Positions 17,798-27,492 of a stretch of 64,000 bases of DNA are shown here, in pieces. The notes below the pieces were generated by a model. That model was not told the DNA's origin. It made no database searches and saw only the letters and a program-made list of their open reading frames with translations. The translations under genes and the position numbers were made by a program. Numbering within the stretch: position 1 is the first letter of the stretch; the number at the start of each line of letters is the position of its first letter. The stretch comes from Pandoraea horticolens (GTDB lineage: Bacteria > Pseudomonadota > Gammaproteobacteria > Burkholderiales > Burkholderiaceae): positions 62,001 to 126,000 of the forward strand of contig NZ_CABPSM010000014.1 of assembly GCF_902459555.1 (NCBI RefSeq), written 5' to 3'.

Positions 17798-18050
17798 GGT
17801 GATACCCCTGTATGTGTTTTGACCCGGCAGGCGGCGCGTGGTGACGTCGACCTGTCGCGGGCCTCTGATCCCTTACCGATTTGCGGCGCTTTACTGTTGT
17901 AATTTCGGGTTAGGGGGCCTGATATTAGCACGCGTTTTTGGCGTGTTGATGCACGGAAATACGGTGCGTACGCTCTCTGCGATAAGCAGCGCGCGGCGCT
18001 TGGCGATACACTCGCCCCGCGTCCCCCTCATGTTTTTGACAGGAGTTGTC

Positions 18051-18527
18051 ATGGCCGACAATGAAGCCCGCCCGCCGTTTCCGCCATTCACGCGTGAGAC
18101 GGCAATTCAGAAAGTTCGAATGGCCGAAGACGGTTGGAATTCGCGCGATCCTGCACGGGTTGCGTTGGCCTATACCGTCGACAGTCGCTGGCGCAATCGT
18201 GCTGAGTTTCCGCGCGGTCGCGACCAGATCGTCGAATTTCTGACGCGCAAATGGCAACGCGAACTCGACTATCGGCTCATCAAGGAATTGTGGGCGTTCA
18301 CCGAGAACCGTATTGCGGTGCGATTCGCTTACGAATGGCGCGACGACTCGGGCAATTGGTTTCGTTCGTATGGCAACGAGAACTGGGCGTTCGACGCACA
18401 AGGGCTTATGGCCGAGCGCCACGCCAGCATCAACGACTCGCGCATCACCGAGCGCGAGCGCCTGTTTCTCTGGCCGCAGGGGCGCCGCCCCGACGATCAT
18501 CCGGGGTTGAGCGATCTCGGTTTGTAG
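18051..18527 (+). CDS. DUF1348 (NTF2-like) protein
   Basis: A 158-residue soluble protein of the NTF2-like superfamily, DUF1348 branch. It has [48 protein letters not shown]-like [11 protein letters not shown], and the run [20 protein letters not shown] ending in HASINDSRI. The conserved tryptophans and arginines define the family. Function is unknown; members often occur beside stress or redox genes. The ATG at 18051 has an AGGAG site; longer in-frame starts upstream are not supported. Single gene, convergent with the Nramp gene. Confidence 0.85.
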   Translation: MADNEARPPFPPFTRETAIQKVRMAEDGWNSRDPARVALAYTVDSRWRNRAEFPRGRDQIVEFLTRKWQRELDYRLIKELWAFTENRIAVRFAYEWRDDSGNWFRSYGNENWAFDAQGLMAERHASINDSRITERERLFLWPQGRRPDDHPGLSDLGL

Positions 18528-18599
18528 AACGCACCGTGACGGCGGCGGCCAGGCGTCGCGCATGTCGTGTCGCCGTCCGCCCGGTTCAGACCGCTCGCC

Positions 18600-19910
18600 T
18601 CAATCCAGTCCGAAGATCAACAACAGGTTGGTGGCGGTAATGACTGCGAAGAGGCCCCATGCGAACACTTGCGTGGGGCGTCCGATGGTGTTGCCGTTCA
18701 TCACGCGCGGGTCGCTGACCGAGCGGATGAGCGGCCACATGGCGAACGGCAGTTGCAGGCTGAGCAGCACCTGACTCCACACGAGCAACTTGCCGACGGC
18801 GCCGTCGCCAAGCCATAGCACGCCGATCAGCGCGGGTACGAGCGCAAGCCCGCGGGTTATCAGGCGACGCTGGTAGCAGGGGATCTTCATTTTCAGAAAC
18901 CCGTCCATGATGACCTGCCCGGCGATGGTCCCGGTGAGCGTCGAGCTTTGCCCCGACGCGAGCAGGGCGATGCCGAACAGGAACGCCGCCGCACTGCCCG
19001 CAATCGGCGTAATGAGCCGATACGCCTGCTCGATATCGGTGACGTTGGTCTGACCGCTGGCATGAAATGCCGAACCGGCAAGAATCAGAATGGCCGCATT
19101 CACGCCCATCGCGATCACGAGCGAGACCCAGGTGTCGATACGGACCATCGCGAGGGTGTCGCGCACATCGCCGCGTTTGCCGCCGACCACACGCCGAGTC
19201 TGTACGACGCTGGAGTGCAGGTACAGGTTGTGCGGCATGATCGTGGCGCCGACGATGCCGAGCGCGAGCACGATGGCGTCGCGCCGGTCGTGGCTGGGAG
19301 CGCCGGGCACGAGGCCTGCCGCCACGGCATGCCAGTCGGGCGGCACCATCGCCACCTGCGCGACGAAGCAGAACGCCATCGTGCCGATCAACCCGAAGAC
19401 GATGGCCTCGATCTGACGAAAGCCTTTGCCTTGCAGGCCGAGCACGATCATCGTGTCGAGCGCGGTGAGCACAATGCCCCAGGCAATAGGCACGCCCAGC
19501 AGCAACTTGAATGCGAGCGCACAGCCGAGGACTTCGGCGATATCGCAGGCGATGATCGAGATCTCGGCGGTGATCCACTGCACGAGGCGTCCCGCGTGAC
19601 CGTAGCGGTCATAGCTGGCTTGCGCGAGGTCGCGTCCGGCAACCAGCCCTAGCCGGGCGGCAAGCATCTGCAAAAAGATGGCCGAGAGGCTCGAGAGCGC
19701 GACCACCCAGAGTAACGAGTAGCCGAATTGCGACCCGGCCTGGATGTCCGTCGCCCAGTTGCCGGGGTCCATGTAACCGATCGCGACGAGTAGCCCGGGG
19801 CCGGTGAAGCGTTTGAGTTTGACCCAGCGCGATTCGCGCGCGTCGATGACGATACTGCCTTTGACCTCGGAGGGACAGAAAGGCGCAGTGGCTGTGGTTG
19901 GCAGAGGCAT
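18600..19910 (-). CDS. mntH: Nramp-family Mn2+/Fe2+ transporter
   Basis: A 436-residue integral membrane protein with eleven or so hydrophobic segments. The two metal-coordinating unwound helices are intact: MDPGNWATD (TM1, Asp and Asn ligands) and IMPHNLYLHSS (TM6, Met and His). Nramp proteins import Mn2+ (or Fe2+) with protons. The ATG at 19910 is the first that gives the family N-terminus; an open frame continues far upstream but only as a shadow of imuA. It is divergent from the SOS cassette, with 147 bp between starts. I did not recognise an MntR or Fur box. Confidence 0.93.
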   Translation of the reverse strand: MPLPTTATAPFCPSEVKGSIVIDARESRWVKLKRFTGPGLLVAIGYMDPGNWATDIQAGSQFGYSLLWVVALSSLSAIFLQMLAARLGLVAGRDLAQASYDRYGHAGRLVQWITAEISIIACDIAEVLGCALAFKLLLGVPIAWGIVLTALDTMIVLGLQGKGFRQIEAIVFGLIGTMAFCFVAQVAMVPPDWHAVAAGLVPGAPSHDRRDAIVLALGIVGATIMPHNLYLHSSVVQTRRVVGGKRGDVRDTLAMVRIDTWVSLVIAMGVNAAILILAGSAFHASGQTNVTDIEQAYRLITPIAGSAAAFLFGIALLASGQSSTLTGTIAGQVIMDGFLKMKIPCYQRRLITRGLALVPALIGVLWLGDGAVGKLLVWSQVLLSLQLPFAMWPLIRSVSDPRVMNGNTIGRPTQVFAWGLFAVITATNLLLIFGLD

Positions 19911-20025
19911 GAGGGAGGGGATTCGTCCAATGGTGTCAACGTTAGCCGGGGCGGCGTTCCACCGCAAGCAGGATCCTGACAGCAGGCGAGGCGCGGATAA
20001 TCCGTAAACAGCGTATGAACTGTTA

Positions 20026-20045
20026 TACTGTATATTCATACAGTA
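20026..20045 (+). promoter_or_regulatory. LexA (SOS) box of imuA-imuB-dnaE2
   Basis: The core CTGTATATTCATACAG at 20028-20043 fits the LexA consensus CTGT-N8-ACAG, flanked by TA on both sides as in strong E. coli boxes. It ends 12 bp before the imuA ATG, so bound LexA would cover the promoter or start of this operon. Confidence 0.93.
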
Positions 20046-20057
20046 TTCGGGTGCACG

Positions 20058-20900
20058 ATGACCCTGCCGCTTTCCTCCTTGCCTGCTGGGTTGTGGCGTG
20101 CCAGTGAACTGGCGCGTTGCCACCGTGCTGGTCACACCACTGGCTTTGCCGCGCTCGACGCCGAGTTGCCCGGCGCCGGCTGGCCGCATGGCACGGTGAC
20201 GGAATTGTTGAGCGAGCGTCCGGGTATCGGTGAATGGCGGCTGCTGGCACCGGCGTTGCGCGATCTCACGCAGACGGGGCAGCCGGTGATGGTGATTGCG
20301 CCGCCGATGCTGCCGTACGCCCCGGCGCTGGCAGGGTGGGGGATCGACCTGCGCTGGCTCAGTGTCGTGATGCGTCCGGCGCGTCAGACGGGTCCGATGA
20401 CAGGGGGGCGTGGCGGGCGAGGCATGAAGACCGAGGATCGGGACATGCTCTGGTGCGCCGAGCAGGCGCTCAAAAGCGCGTGCTGCGGTGCGGTGCTGAC
20501 CTGGCTTCCGGCGGCGACGCCCGAGCAGATCCGGCGGCTTCAGGTCGCAGCCGGTGGTGGCGAGACGCTGGCCTGGGTGATGCGCGGACCGGCCGCCGTC
20601 GCGACGGCCTCGGCGGCACCGCTGAGGCTGGGGCTTACCGTCGCAGAGGGGAGCCGTCTCAGCGTGCAATTTCACAAGCGCCGCGGGCCGCCTCGTACCG
20701 AACCGCTATGGTTGACGTTGCCTGCGCCTTATACCCGTGCCCCGCAACCGGTCACGGGGGTTGCCGACGACGACAGGCTGATGCCGGTCAGGCCCGATCC
20801 GGCCCCTTCGTTTGCACCGTCTACGGTGTCTTTGGTTTCTGCTTCCGGAGTCTCGCATGGCTTGCTGGATCGCCCTGCATCTGCCCTGTCTGGCGCTTGA
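20058..20900 (+). CDS. imuA: ImuA, RecA-like SOS mutagenesis factor
   Basis: The 280-residue protein is related to RecA/SulA and matches ImuA: GFAALDAELPGAGWPHGTVTELL near the start, GEWRLLAPALRDL, then the beta-strand PVMVIAPPMLPYAPALAGWGI. ImuA works with ImuB and DnaE2 in damage-induced mutagenesis and translesion synthesis. Here it is first in the three-gene cassette, directly behind a near-consensus LexA box. The frame overlaps imuB by 44 bases at its C-terminus. Walker A is degenerate, as is common for ImuA. Confidence 0.9.
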   Translation: MTLPLSSLPAGLWRASELARCHRAGHTTGFAALDAELPGAGWPHGTVTELLSERPGIGEWRLLAPALRDLTQTGQPVMVIAPPMLPYAPALAGWGIDLRWLSVVMRPARQTGPMTGGRGGRGMKTEDRDMLWCAEQALKSACCGAVLTWLPAATPEQIRRLQVAAGGGETLAWVMRGPAAVATASAAPLRLGLTVAEGSRLSVQFHKRRGPPRTEPLWLTLPAPYTRAPQPVTGVADDDRLMPVRPDPAPSFAPSTVSLVSASGVSHGLLDRPASALSGA

Positions 20901-22404
20901 GATCGCCTCTTCGCTCACACGGGCTGACGCGCTGACCGACACGACGGTCGTGCTCGCACAGTCGCGTGTCTGGCAGGCGAGTGAAGCGGCGCAGGCTGCG
21001 GGGGTACAACCCGGCATGCGCCGTGGGGGCGTGTTGGCGCTGTTGCCGCAAGCGCGGTTTCACGATCGCGACGAGGCGGCCGAGACCGTGGCGCTTGAAG
21101 CGTTGGCGCTGGCATTGCTGCGTTTCGGTCCGGATGTCGCCATCGCTTCGCTGCAATGCGTGCTGATCGACGTGGCGCCAAGTCTGCGTTTGTTCGGCGG
21201 TTTGGCATCGCTGGCGGCGCAGGTGCTCGAGAGTGCCGAGGCGCTGGGTCATCGTGCGTCGCTGGGTATTGCCGCGACGGCCAGCGCGGCAGCGCTTCTC
21301 GCGCTGTCCGGCGAGCCGGCCATGCCAATGCCGCTGAGGCAAACGTCGCCCCCTGCCTCGACGGATCTCCCGCAACAACTCGATTTGCTTTCGGTGACGT
21401 TATTGGCCGAGGCGCAGCCGTGGCTCGACTGGCTCGCGCAAATTGGTTGTGCGACGTTGGGCGAATTGCGCGCGTTGCCCACGGCGGGCGTGCGCCGCCG
21501 CTGTGGCGCCGATCTGCCTGCCGCGCTTTGCCGGGCCTATGGTGAAACGCCGGAGTCGCCGAACTGGTATCGCGCGCCGCCCCGCTTCGAGGCGGTGCTG
21601 CCGCTGCCATCGCTTACCCATGACATCGACGTGCTGCTCTTTGGCCTGCGCCGTTTGCTGGCGCAACTCACGGGGTGGCTTTGTGCCGGACAACTGGCCA
21701 CGCGCGCACTCACGTTGGTGCTCGAGCATGAGCCGCTCGGGCGGCAAACGCTGGCGCCGACGCGTTTCGATATCCGTCTCGCCGAAGCGAGTGCCGCGCC
21801 TGCGCATTTGTTGTCGTTGTGCAAGGAGCGGCTCGCCCGCTCGCCATTGGTCGCCCCGGTGCTGACCTTGCGGCTCGACATCACGCAAACGGTTCCGCAT
21901 GTGCCGCAAAGCGGCTCGTTATTGCCCGAACCAGGACGTGCCCGGCAGGATTTTGTGCAACTGATGGAGCGCGTGACGGCCCGTCTGGGCGACGAGCATG
22001 TGAGGCGTTTGCAGGTGCGCGGCGATCATCGGCCCGAGGCGGCGTTCGTCAGTGTGCCGTACGGGGCGCCGGTACGTGCGGCGGCGACTGCCGATGGCGC
22101 GACGTCCGGTACGAGCCGTCATCTGCCGGATGGCGAGAAGCCGTTGCCGCCGCGTCCGGCGTGGCTGCTCGATGTGCCGCAGCGGCTCAGCCTCAGCGTG
22201 CAGCAGGAGCGTCCGTGGCGGCAGGGGCCGTTGCAACTGGTGAGCGGCCCGGAGCGTATCGAAGCGGGCTGGTGGGAGCCGGGCACCGTTACGCGCGACT
22301 ACTTCATTGCGGCCGATACCCAGGGGGCATTGCTGTGGGTGTTTCGCGAGCGTCCCGTGAAAGGGGCGGATGCCGCGTGGTATTTGCATGGTCTGTTCGG
22401 CTGA
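20857..22404 (+). CDS. imuB: ImuB, inactive Y-family polymerase homologue
   Basis: A 515-residue Y-family polymerase relative. The N-terminal palm strand reads ACWIALHLPCLALE, with no catalytic aspartate, and the second catalytic motif is VLIDVAPSLRLFGG instead of the usual S-x-D-E, so it should lack polymerase activity, as known for ImuB. The family acts as a beta-clamp-binding adaptor between ImuA and DnaE2. The start at 20857 (MACWIALHLP) has CCGGAG upstream; it overlaps imuA by 44 bases. dnaE2 follows after 20 bp. Confidence 0.92.
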   Translation: MACWIALHLPCLALEIASSLTRADALTDTTVVLAQSRVWQASEAAQAAGVQPGMRRGGVLALLPQARFHDRDEAAETVALEALALALLRFGPDVAIASLQCVLIDVAPSLRLFGGLASLAAQVLESAEALGHRASLGIAATASAAALLALSGEPAMPMPLRQTSPPASTDLPQQLDLLSVTLLAEAQPWLDWLAQIGCATLGELRALPTAGVRRRCGADLPAALCRAYGETPESPNWYRAPPRFEAVLPLPSLTHDIDVLLFGLRRLLAQLTGWLCAGQLATRALTLVLEHEPLGRQTLAPTRFDIRLAEASAAPAHLLSLCKERLARSPLVAPVLTLRLDITQTVPHVPQSGSLLPEPGRARQDFVQLMERVTARLGDEHVRRLQVRGDHRPEAAFVSVPYGAPVRAAATADGATSGTSRHLPDGEKPLPPRPAWLLDVPQRLSLSVQQERPWRQGPLQLVSGPERIEAGWWEPGTVTRDYFIAADTQGALLWVFRERPVKGADAAWYLHGLFG

Positions 22405-22424
22405 GTCCACGGGGTCCCTGTCTT

Positions 22425-25400
22425 ATGAATGTCGACGATTTCCTGCCATGGCAAGGCCCGACCGAAGGGCTGGCCGCCAACGACGACAGTGCCGATGCGG
22501 CGGACTCGCGCGCGGCCGGCGACGGCAGCCTGCCCGCGTATGCCGAGCTGCACTGTCTGTCGAATTTCTCGTTTCAACGTGGCGCGTCGCACGCGGAGGA
22601 ATTGATCGCGCGAGCGGCGCATCTGGGCTACACCGCGCTGGCGATTACCGACGAGTGCTCGCTTGCCGGTGTGGTTCGCGCACTGGCTGAGGTGATGAAG
22701 CATCCCTCGGTGTCGTTGATCGTGGGCAGTGAGTTTCGTCTGACGCCGGAGAGCGCGCCGGATGCCCTCGGCACTATCCATCTGGTCGCACTGGCGCAGC
22801 ATCGCGAAGGCTACGGCAATCTCTCCGAGATGATTACGCTCGGTCGCATGCGCGGCCCGAAGCGCAGTTATCGTCTGCATGCACGAGACTTCAGTGCGCC
22901 GGCGACCGAGCAAGCGCACCTGCGGGGGCTGCCGGGGTGTCTGATGATTCTGGTGCCGGACGCCGATGCGAGTCCCGAGTGCACGCTGGCGCAAGCCCGC
23001 TGGGCAGCGCAAACGTTTGGCGAATGGCGGGTATGGCTGGCGCTGGAGCGCCGTCACCGTGCCGACGAAGACGCGCATCTGGCGCGTCTGCGCACGATCT
23101 CCGCCGAGTGTAGTGTGCCGCTTGTCGCCACCGGCCATGTCCTCATGCATGTGCGCTCGCGCAAGCCGTTGCAGGACACGCTGACCGCCATCGGTCTGGG
23201 CAGACCGGTGCAGGCTTGTGGGCTTTCGCTTGCGGCCAATGCCGAGCAGCATCTGCGCACGCGGCTGCGGCTCGCGTGGTTGTATCCCCCCGATACGCTG
23301 GCCGAAACGGTGGCCATCGCCTCGCGGTGCCATTTCGATCTGCGCAGTCTGCATTACGAGTATCCGGAGGAGTTGGTGCCTGCCGGTCATACACCGGTGA
23401 CGTATCTGCGTCAGGAAGTCGAGGCGGGGGTGAAGCGGCGCTATCCGAATGGGTTGCCGCTGAAGGTGCGCAATCTCATCGAGGACGAACTCACGCTCAT
23501 CGGCGATCTCGAGTACGAGCCGTATTTCCTGACGGTCTACGACATCGTGCGTTACGCGCGCAGCCAGAACATTTTGTGCCAGGGGCGCGGGTCGGCGGCG
23601 AATTCGGCAGTGTGCTATTGCCTGGGGATTACGGCGGTCAACCCCGACGAAGTGCAGTTGCTGTTCGGACGTTTTCTGTCGAAGGAGCGCAACGAGCCGC
23701 CCGATATCGACGTCGACTTCGAGCATCAGCGGCGTGAAGAGGTGATTCAGTACATCTACAAGAAGTACGGCACGGACCGGGCGGCGCTTGCCGCGACGGT
23801 GATCTCGTACCGCATGCGCAGTGCGGTGCGCGACACGGGCAGAGCGCTGGGCATCGATCTGTCGATCGTCGAGCAGGTTGCGCAGAGCCAGCAGTGGTGG
23901 GATGGCCGTGAGAATCTGCTCGCGCGCATGGCGGCGCAGGGGTTGTCGCCCGACGCGCCGACCACCCGGTTATGGGCCGATCTGGTGGCGCGGCTGATCG
24001 GCTTTCCCCGGCATTTGTCGCAGCACGTCGGTGGCTTCGTGATCTCGCGCGACAGGCTCTCGCGGCTCGTGCCGATCACCCCGGCGGCGATGGAGGATCG
24101 TTACGTCATTCAATGGGACAAGGACGATATCGAGACGCTCAAGCTGCTCAAGGTCGACGTGTTGGCGCTCGGCATGCTGAGCGCTTTGCGCCGTACGCTC
24201 GATCTGCTCGGAGAATGGCGCGGTGCGCCGATGGAGCTGGCCGACGTTCCGCGAGACGATCCGGCGACGTACGGAATGATTCGTCGCGCCGACACGGTTG
24301 GTGTGTTCCAGATCGAGTCGCGTGCGCAGATGAGCATGTTGCCGCGCCTGAAGCCGGACAAGTTCTACGATCTGGTGATCGAGGTGGCGATTGTACGGCC
24401 GGGGCCGATTCAGGGCGGCATGGTGCATCCGTATCTGCGCCGCAAGCAGGGCAAAGAGGATGTGATTTATCCGCGTGAGGAAATCAAGGAGGCGCTTGAG
24501 CGCACGCTGGGTGTGCCGATCTTTCAGGAGCAGGTGATGCAGATCGCGATGATCGCCGCCGATTTCACGCCGGGCGATGCCGATCAGTTGCGCCGGTCGA
24601 TGGCCGCTTGGAAGCGCAAGGGCGGGCTGGAGAAATTCCAGACGCGCATCATCAGCGGGATGCTGAAGAACGGTTATCCGCGCGAGTTTGCCGAGGCTAT
24701 CTGCCGGCAGATCGAGGGCTTTGGCGAGTACGGCTTTCCCGAGAGTCATGCGGCGAGCTTCGCGTTGCTCGCCTACGCGAGTGCATGGCTCAAATGCCAT
24801 GCGCCGGAGATGTTCCTGTGCGGGTTGCTCAACAGTTTGCCGATGGGGTTCTATTCGGCGTCGCAATTGGTGCAGGACGCGCGACGGCATCGCGTCGAGG
24901 TGCGCGCAATCGACGTTTGCGTGAGTGATGTGGAGTCGCGTCCCGAAGCGCGCATCGGACGGTACGGCGATGCCCGCAGGCCGGCGGTGCGACTGGGGCT
25001 GTCGTTGGTCAGGGGCTTGTCTGACGAAGGCGCGCGGGCAATCGAGCGCGCGCGCCGGCAGCAGCCGTTCACCGACATCGACGATCTGACGGCACGGGCT
25101 GCATTGTCGCGACGGGATCTCGACGCGCTCGCTGCCGCCGATGCGCTGTCGGCATTGCTGGGCGGGCGGCGTCAGGCGCGCTGGACGGTTGCGGCATGGC
25201 AGCCGCCCACGCCGCTGCTGGGGGCGACGGCACTGCGCGACGCGGTGCCGAGCAGTCGCGATGAGCAGGTGACATTGCCACCGATGCCCGAGGGGCAGAA
25301 CATCGTGGCCGATTACGCGAGTACGGGACTGACGCTGCGCCGTCACCCGCTGCTGTTGTTGCGGGAGAAGCTCACGAGGATGCGGGTACGAACGGCAAAG

Positions 25401-25709
25401 GAATTGCAGACCGAGGGCGTGAACGGGCACCGGGTACGCACGGTAGGCATCGTGACGGGACGGCAGCGGCCGGGCACGGCCAATGGCACGGTCTTCGTGT
25501 CGCTGGAAGACGAGACGGGCGTCATCAACGTGATCGTCTGGCCCGATCTGGTCGAGACGCAACGCAAGGCGTTGCTGGCGTCGTCCTTATTGGGCGTGGA
25601 AGGTGTCTGGCAACGCGAGGAACGTGTGACCCATCTGGTCGCCCATCGCCTGGTCGACCTCTCGTCGATGCTAGGCGATCTCGCCATCTCGAGTCGGAAC
25701 TTTCACTGA
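22425..25709 (+). CDS. dnaE2: Error-prone DNA polymerase III alpha subunit DnaE2
   Basis: A 1094-residue C-family polymerase. It begins with the PHP domain (YAELHCLSNFSFQRGAS), then the palm with catalytic PPDIDVDFEHQRREEVI. QVGVFQIESRAQMSM-like GVFQIESRAQM and RPGPIQGGMVHPYLRRK follow, then a helix-hairpin-helix part and an OB fold (RTVGIVTGRQRPGTANGT in parts, ETGVINVIVWPD). It is shorter than replicative DnaE and lacks the tau-binding C-terminus, as expected for DnaE2. It performs damage-induced mutagenic synthesis with ImuA and ImuB. The ATG at 22425 is chosen because homology starts there; the longer frame upstream is a shadow of imuB. Confidence 0.95.
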   Translation: MNVDDFLPWQGPTEGLAANDDSADAADSRAAGDGSLPAYAELHCLSNFSFQRGASHAEELIARAAHLGYTALAITDECSLAGVVRALAEVMKHPSVSLIVGSEFRLTPESAPDALGTIHLVALAQHREGYGNLSEMITLGRMRGPKRSYRLHARDFSAPATEQAHLRGLPGCLMILVPDADASPECTLAQARWAAQTFGEWRVWLALERRHRADEDAHLARLRTISAECSVPLVATGHVLMHVRSRKPLQDTLTAIGLGRPVQACGLSLAANAEQHLRTRLRLAWLYPPDTLAETVAIASRCHFDLRSLHYEYPEELVPAGHTPVTYLRQEVEAGVKRRYPNGLPLKVRNLIEDELTLIGDLEYEPYFLTVYDIVRYARSQNILCQGRGSAANSAVCYCLGITAVNPDEVQLLFGRFLSKERNEPPDIDVDFEHQRREEVIQYIYKKYGTDRAALAATVISYRMRSAVRDTGRALGIDLSIVEQVAQSQQWWDGRENLLARMAAQGLSPDAPTTRLWADLVARLIGFPRHLSQHVGGFVISRDRLSRLVPITPAAMEDRYVIQWDKDDIETLKLLKVDVLALGMLSALRRTLDLLGEWRGAPMELADVPRDDPATYGMIRRADTVGVFQIESRAQMSMLPRLKPDKFYDLVIEVAIVRPGPIQGGMVHPYLRRKQGKEDVIYPREEIKEALERTLGVPIFQEQVMQIAMIAADFTPGDADQLRRSMAAWKRKGGLEKFQTRIISGMLKNGYPREFAEAICRQIEGFGEYGFPESHAASFALLAYASAWLKCHAPEMFLCGLLNSLPMGFYSASQLVQDARRHRVEVRAIDVCVSDVESRPEARIGRYGDARRPAVRLGLSLVRGLSDEGARAIERARRQQPFTDIDDLTARAALSRRDLDALAAADALSALLGGRRQARWTVAAWQPPTPLLGATALRDAVPSSRDEQVTLPPMPEGQNIVADYASTGLTLRRHPLLLLREKLTRMRVRTAKELQTEGVNGHRVRTVGIVTGRQRPGTANGTVFVSLEDETGVINVIVWPDLVETQRKALLASSLLGVEGVWQREERVTHLVAHRLVDLSSMLGDLAISSRNFH

Positions 25710-25724
25710 AGGGATTTCGATAGG

Positions 25725-26062
25725 ATGGTGTGTCTTCGGCCCCCCGGTCATGCGTGGACCCCGTCACTCTCAATTGACGTGATGGGCGCAGGGCGACGCG
25801 CCGGCGCGCGGTGGAGTTGGTCGTCATGCGCAAGCTGGCGAAAGTCATCGATGTGCCGCCTCGTCGCATCAACGAAATCGTACTCGGTAAGCGCGCGATC
25901 ACCGTCGATACGGCACTGCGCCTGGGCGCGTTCTTCGGTGTCGATGCACAGAGCTGGCTCAATCTGCAGAATCAATACGACGCCGAGATCGCTCGCGCCA
26001 ATATGGCCGACGTGTTGCGCGAGATCAAGCGTCGCGCCCGGGATATTCTCGCGGTGGCGTGA
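25725..26062 (+). pseudogene. HigA-type antitoxin remnant, N-terminus degraded
   Basis: Codons from the ATG at 25826 to 26062 encode the second half of a HigA-like XRE antitoxin: RKLAKVIDVPPRRINEIVLGKRAITVDTALRLG and FFGVDAQSWLNLQNQYD (long motifs split here). The first helix and the normal start, usually RPPxHPGEIL, are absent in this frame, which has a TGA at 25775. A similar-looking RPPGHAWTPS appears in another frame from 25737, suggesting a frameshifted or partly deleted start. No HigB toxin gene is next to it. It may still be translated from 25811 (GTG) or 25826 as a 78-83 residue protein, but the DNA-binding domain would be incomplete. Confidence 0.65.
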
Positions 26063-26076
26063 TCGCGGGCGCACAG

Positions 26077-26110
26077 CACGTCAGCCGGGTCATTGCCCCC
26101 GGCCGACGTG
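26077..26110. terminator. Hairpin between higA remnant and purine permease
   Basis: CACGTC-A-GCCGGG (26077 onward) pairs with CCCGGC-C-GACGTG (to 26110), a 12-bp stem with one mismatch, just downstream of the convergent stops. There is no T tract. Confidence 0.45.
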
Positions 26111-26121
26111 CCGCCGCGGCA

Positions 26122-27492
26122 TCAGTGCGCAGCGTCTGCCTGCTTACCGGCTTCCTGCGCCAGTGCACTCGCTTCTTCCTCGCTGCGCAAGCCGTTGAAG
26201 TGGGCGTTGAGCAGCACCGCGCTGATCGAGGCGAGCAGAATGCCGCTGTGGAAGAACGGGGCCAGGGCGTGCGGCAGCTTCATGAAGAACTTGTCCGACG
26301 CCACCGGAATCATCCCTACGCCAATGCTGATCGCGATGATGTAAAGGTTGTAGCGATTCTTCGAGAGATCCACCGTCGAGAGAATTTTCACCCCCGTGGC
26401 GGTGACCATACCGAACATCACGATACCCGCGCCACCCAGCACGAACTGCGGTACCGACGCCACCACGTGGGCCACCTTCGGAAACATGCCTAGCACGATC
26501 AGGATCAGACCGCCCATCGCGCACACCCAGCGGCTCTTGACGCCGGTCACGCCGACCAGCCCCACGTTCTGCGAGAACGACGTGTACGGGAACGTATTGA
26601 AGATGCCGCCGATCATCGTGCCCAGCCCGTCGACGCGCAAGCCGCGCACCAGTGTCTTCTGATCCACCGGACGGCCGACGATGTCGCCCACCGCGAGGAA
26701 CATGCCGGTCGATTCGATGAACGTCACGAGCATCACCAGCGTCATCGTCGCAATGGCAATCGGATCGAAGCGCGGCATGCCGAAATGGAACGGCATGATG
26801 AGGCCGAACCACGGCGCTTCCGACACGCCTGCAAACGACACTTTGCCCAGCGCAATCGCCACGATCGTGCCGAACAGAATGCCCAGCAGCACCGCGATGT
26901 TGGAGAAGAAGCCGCGCACGTACTTGGTGACGAACAGAATGCACAGCAGTACCGCGAACGACACGCCCAGATAAAGCGGGTTGCCGTAGTCGGGATTGCC
27001 GAAGCCACCTGCCGCCCAGTTGATCCCCACGCCCATGAGCGAGATACCGATCACCGTGATGACAGTGCCCGTGACCACCGGTGGGAAGAGCCGGAGCAGC
27101 TTCCCGATGAATGGGGCGATCAGAATGCCGATCAGACCGGCCGCGATGGTCGCACCATAGATATCGAGCAGTCCGAGATCGGGGTTCGTGCCGATGGCGA
27201 TCATCGGCGTGACGGCGGTGAACGTTACCCCCATCATGATCGGCAAACGCAGGCCGAAGATCCAGAGGCCGAGCGTCTGGATCAAGGTGGCGATACCGCA
27301 GGCAAACAGATCGGCGTTGATCAGAAAGGCAATCTGATCGACCGACATCTTGAGTGCGCCCCCGACGATCAGCGGTACTGCAACCGCCCCGGCATACATC
27401 ACCAGCACGTGTTGCAATCCCAGCGTGAACAACTTGGGGAGCGGCAGGCGCTCGTCGACCGGATGCACCGGTAAAGCAGCAGATTGCGTCAT
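26122..27492 (-). CDS. NCS2-family uracil/xanthine permease
   Basis: A 456-residue transporter with about 14 hydrophobic segments. It belongs to the NCS2 (UraA/XanQ/UapA) family: GLQHVLVMYAGAVAVPLIVG near the start is the QH motif of substrate binding. IESTGMFLAVGDIVGRPVD holds the signature glutamate, and NTFPYTSFSQNVGLVGVTGVKSRW is the conserved loop (given in part). It imports a purine or uric acid/xanthine with protons. The ATG at 27492 has a perfect AGGAG eight bases upstream. The Q-N residues fit a xanthine/urate transporter; together with the xanthine dehydrogenase at the left edge this suggests purine use. Confidence 0.9.
   Translation of the reverse strand: MTQSAALPVHPVDERLPLPKLFTLGLQHVLVMYAGAVAVPLIVGGALKMSVDQIAFLINADLFACGIATLIQTLGLWIFGLRLPIMMGVTFTAVTPMIAIGTNPDLGLLDIYGATIAAGLIGILIAPFIGKLLRLFPPVVTGTVITVIGISLMGVGINWAAGGFGNPDYGNPLYLGVSFAVLLCILFVTKYVRGFFSNIAVLLGILFGTIVAIALGKVSFAGVSEAPWFGLIMPFHFGMPRFDPIAIATMTLVMLVTFIESTGMFLAVGDIVGRPVDQKTLVRGLRVDGLGTMIGGIFNTFPYTSFSQNVGLVGVTGVKSRWVCAMGGLILIVLGMFPKVAHVVASVPQFVLGGAGIVMFGMVTATGVKILSTVDLSKNRYNLYIIAISIGVGMIPVASDKFFMKLPHALAPFFHSGILLASISAVLLNAHFNGLRSEEEASALAQEAGKQADAAH

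Noticed and set aside
19911-20675. N-terminal extension of the Nramp protein by 255 residues
   Set aside because: It runs antisense to imuA and over the LexA box; the family N-terminus begins at 19910.
21819-22424. N-terminal extension of DnaE2 by 202 residues
   Set aside because: It covers the imuB gene in another frame; DnaE2 homology begins at the ATG at 22425.
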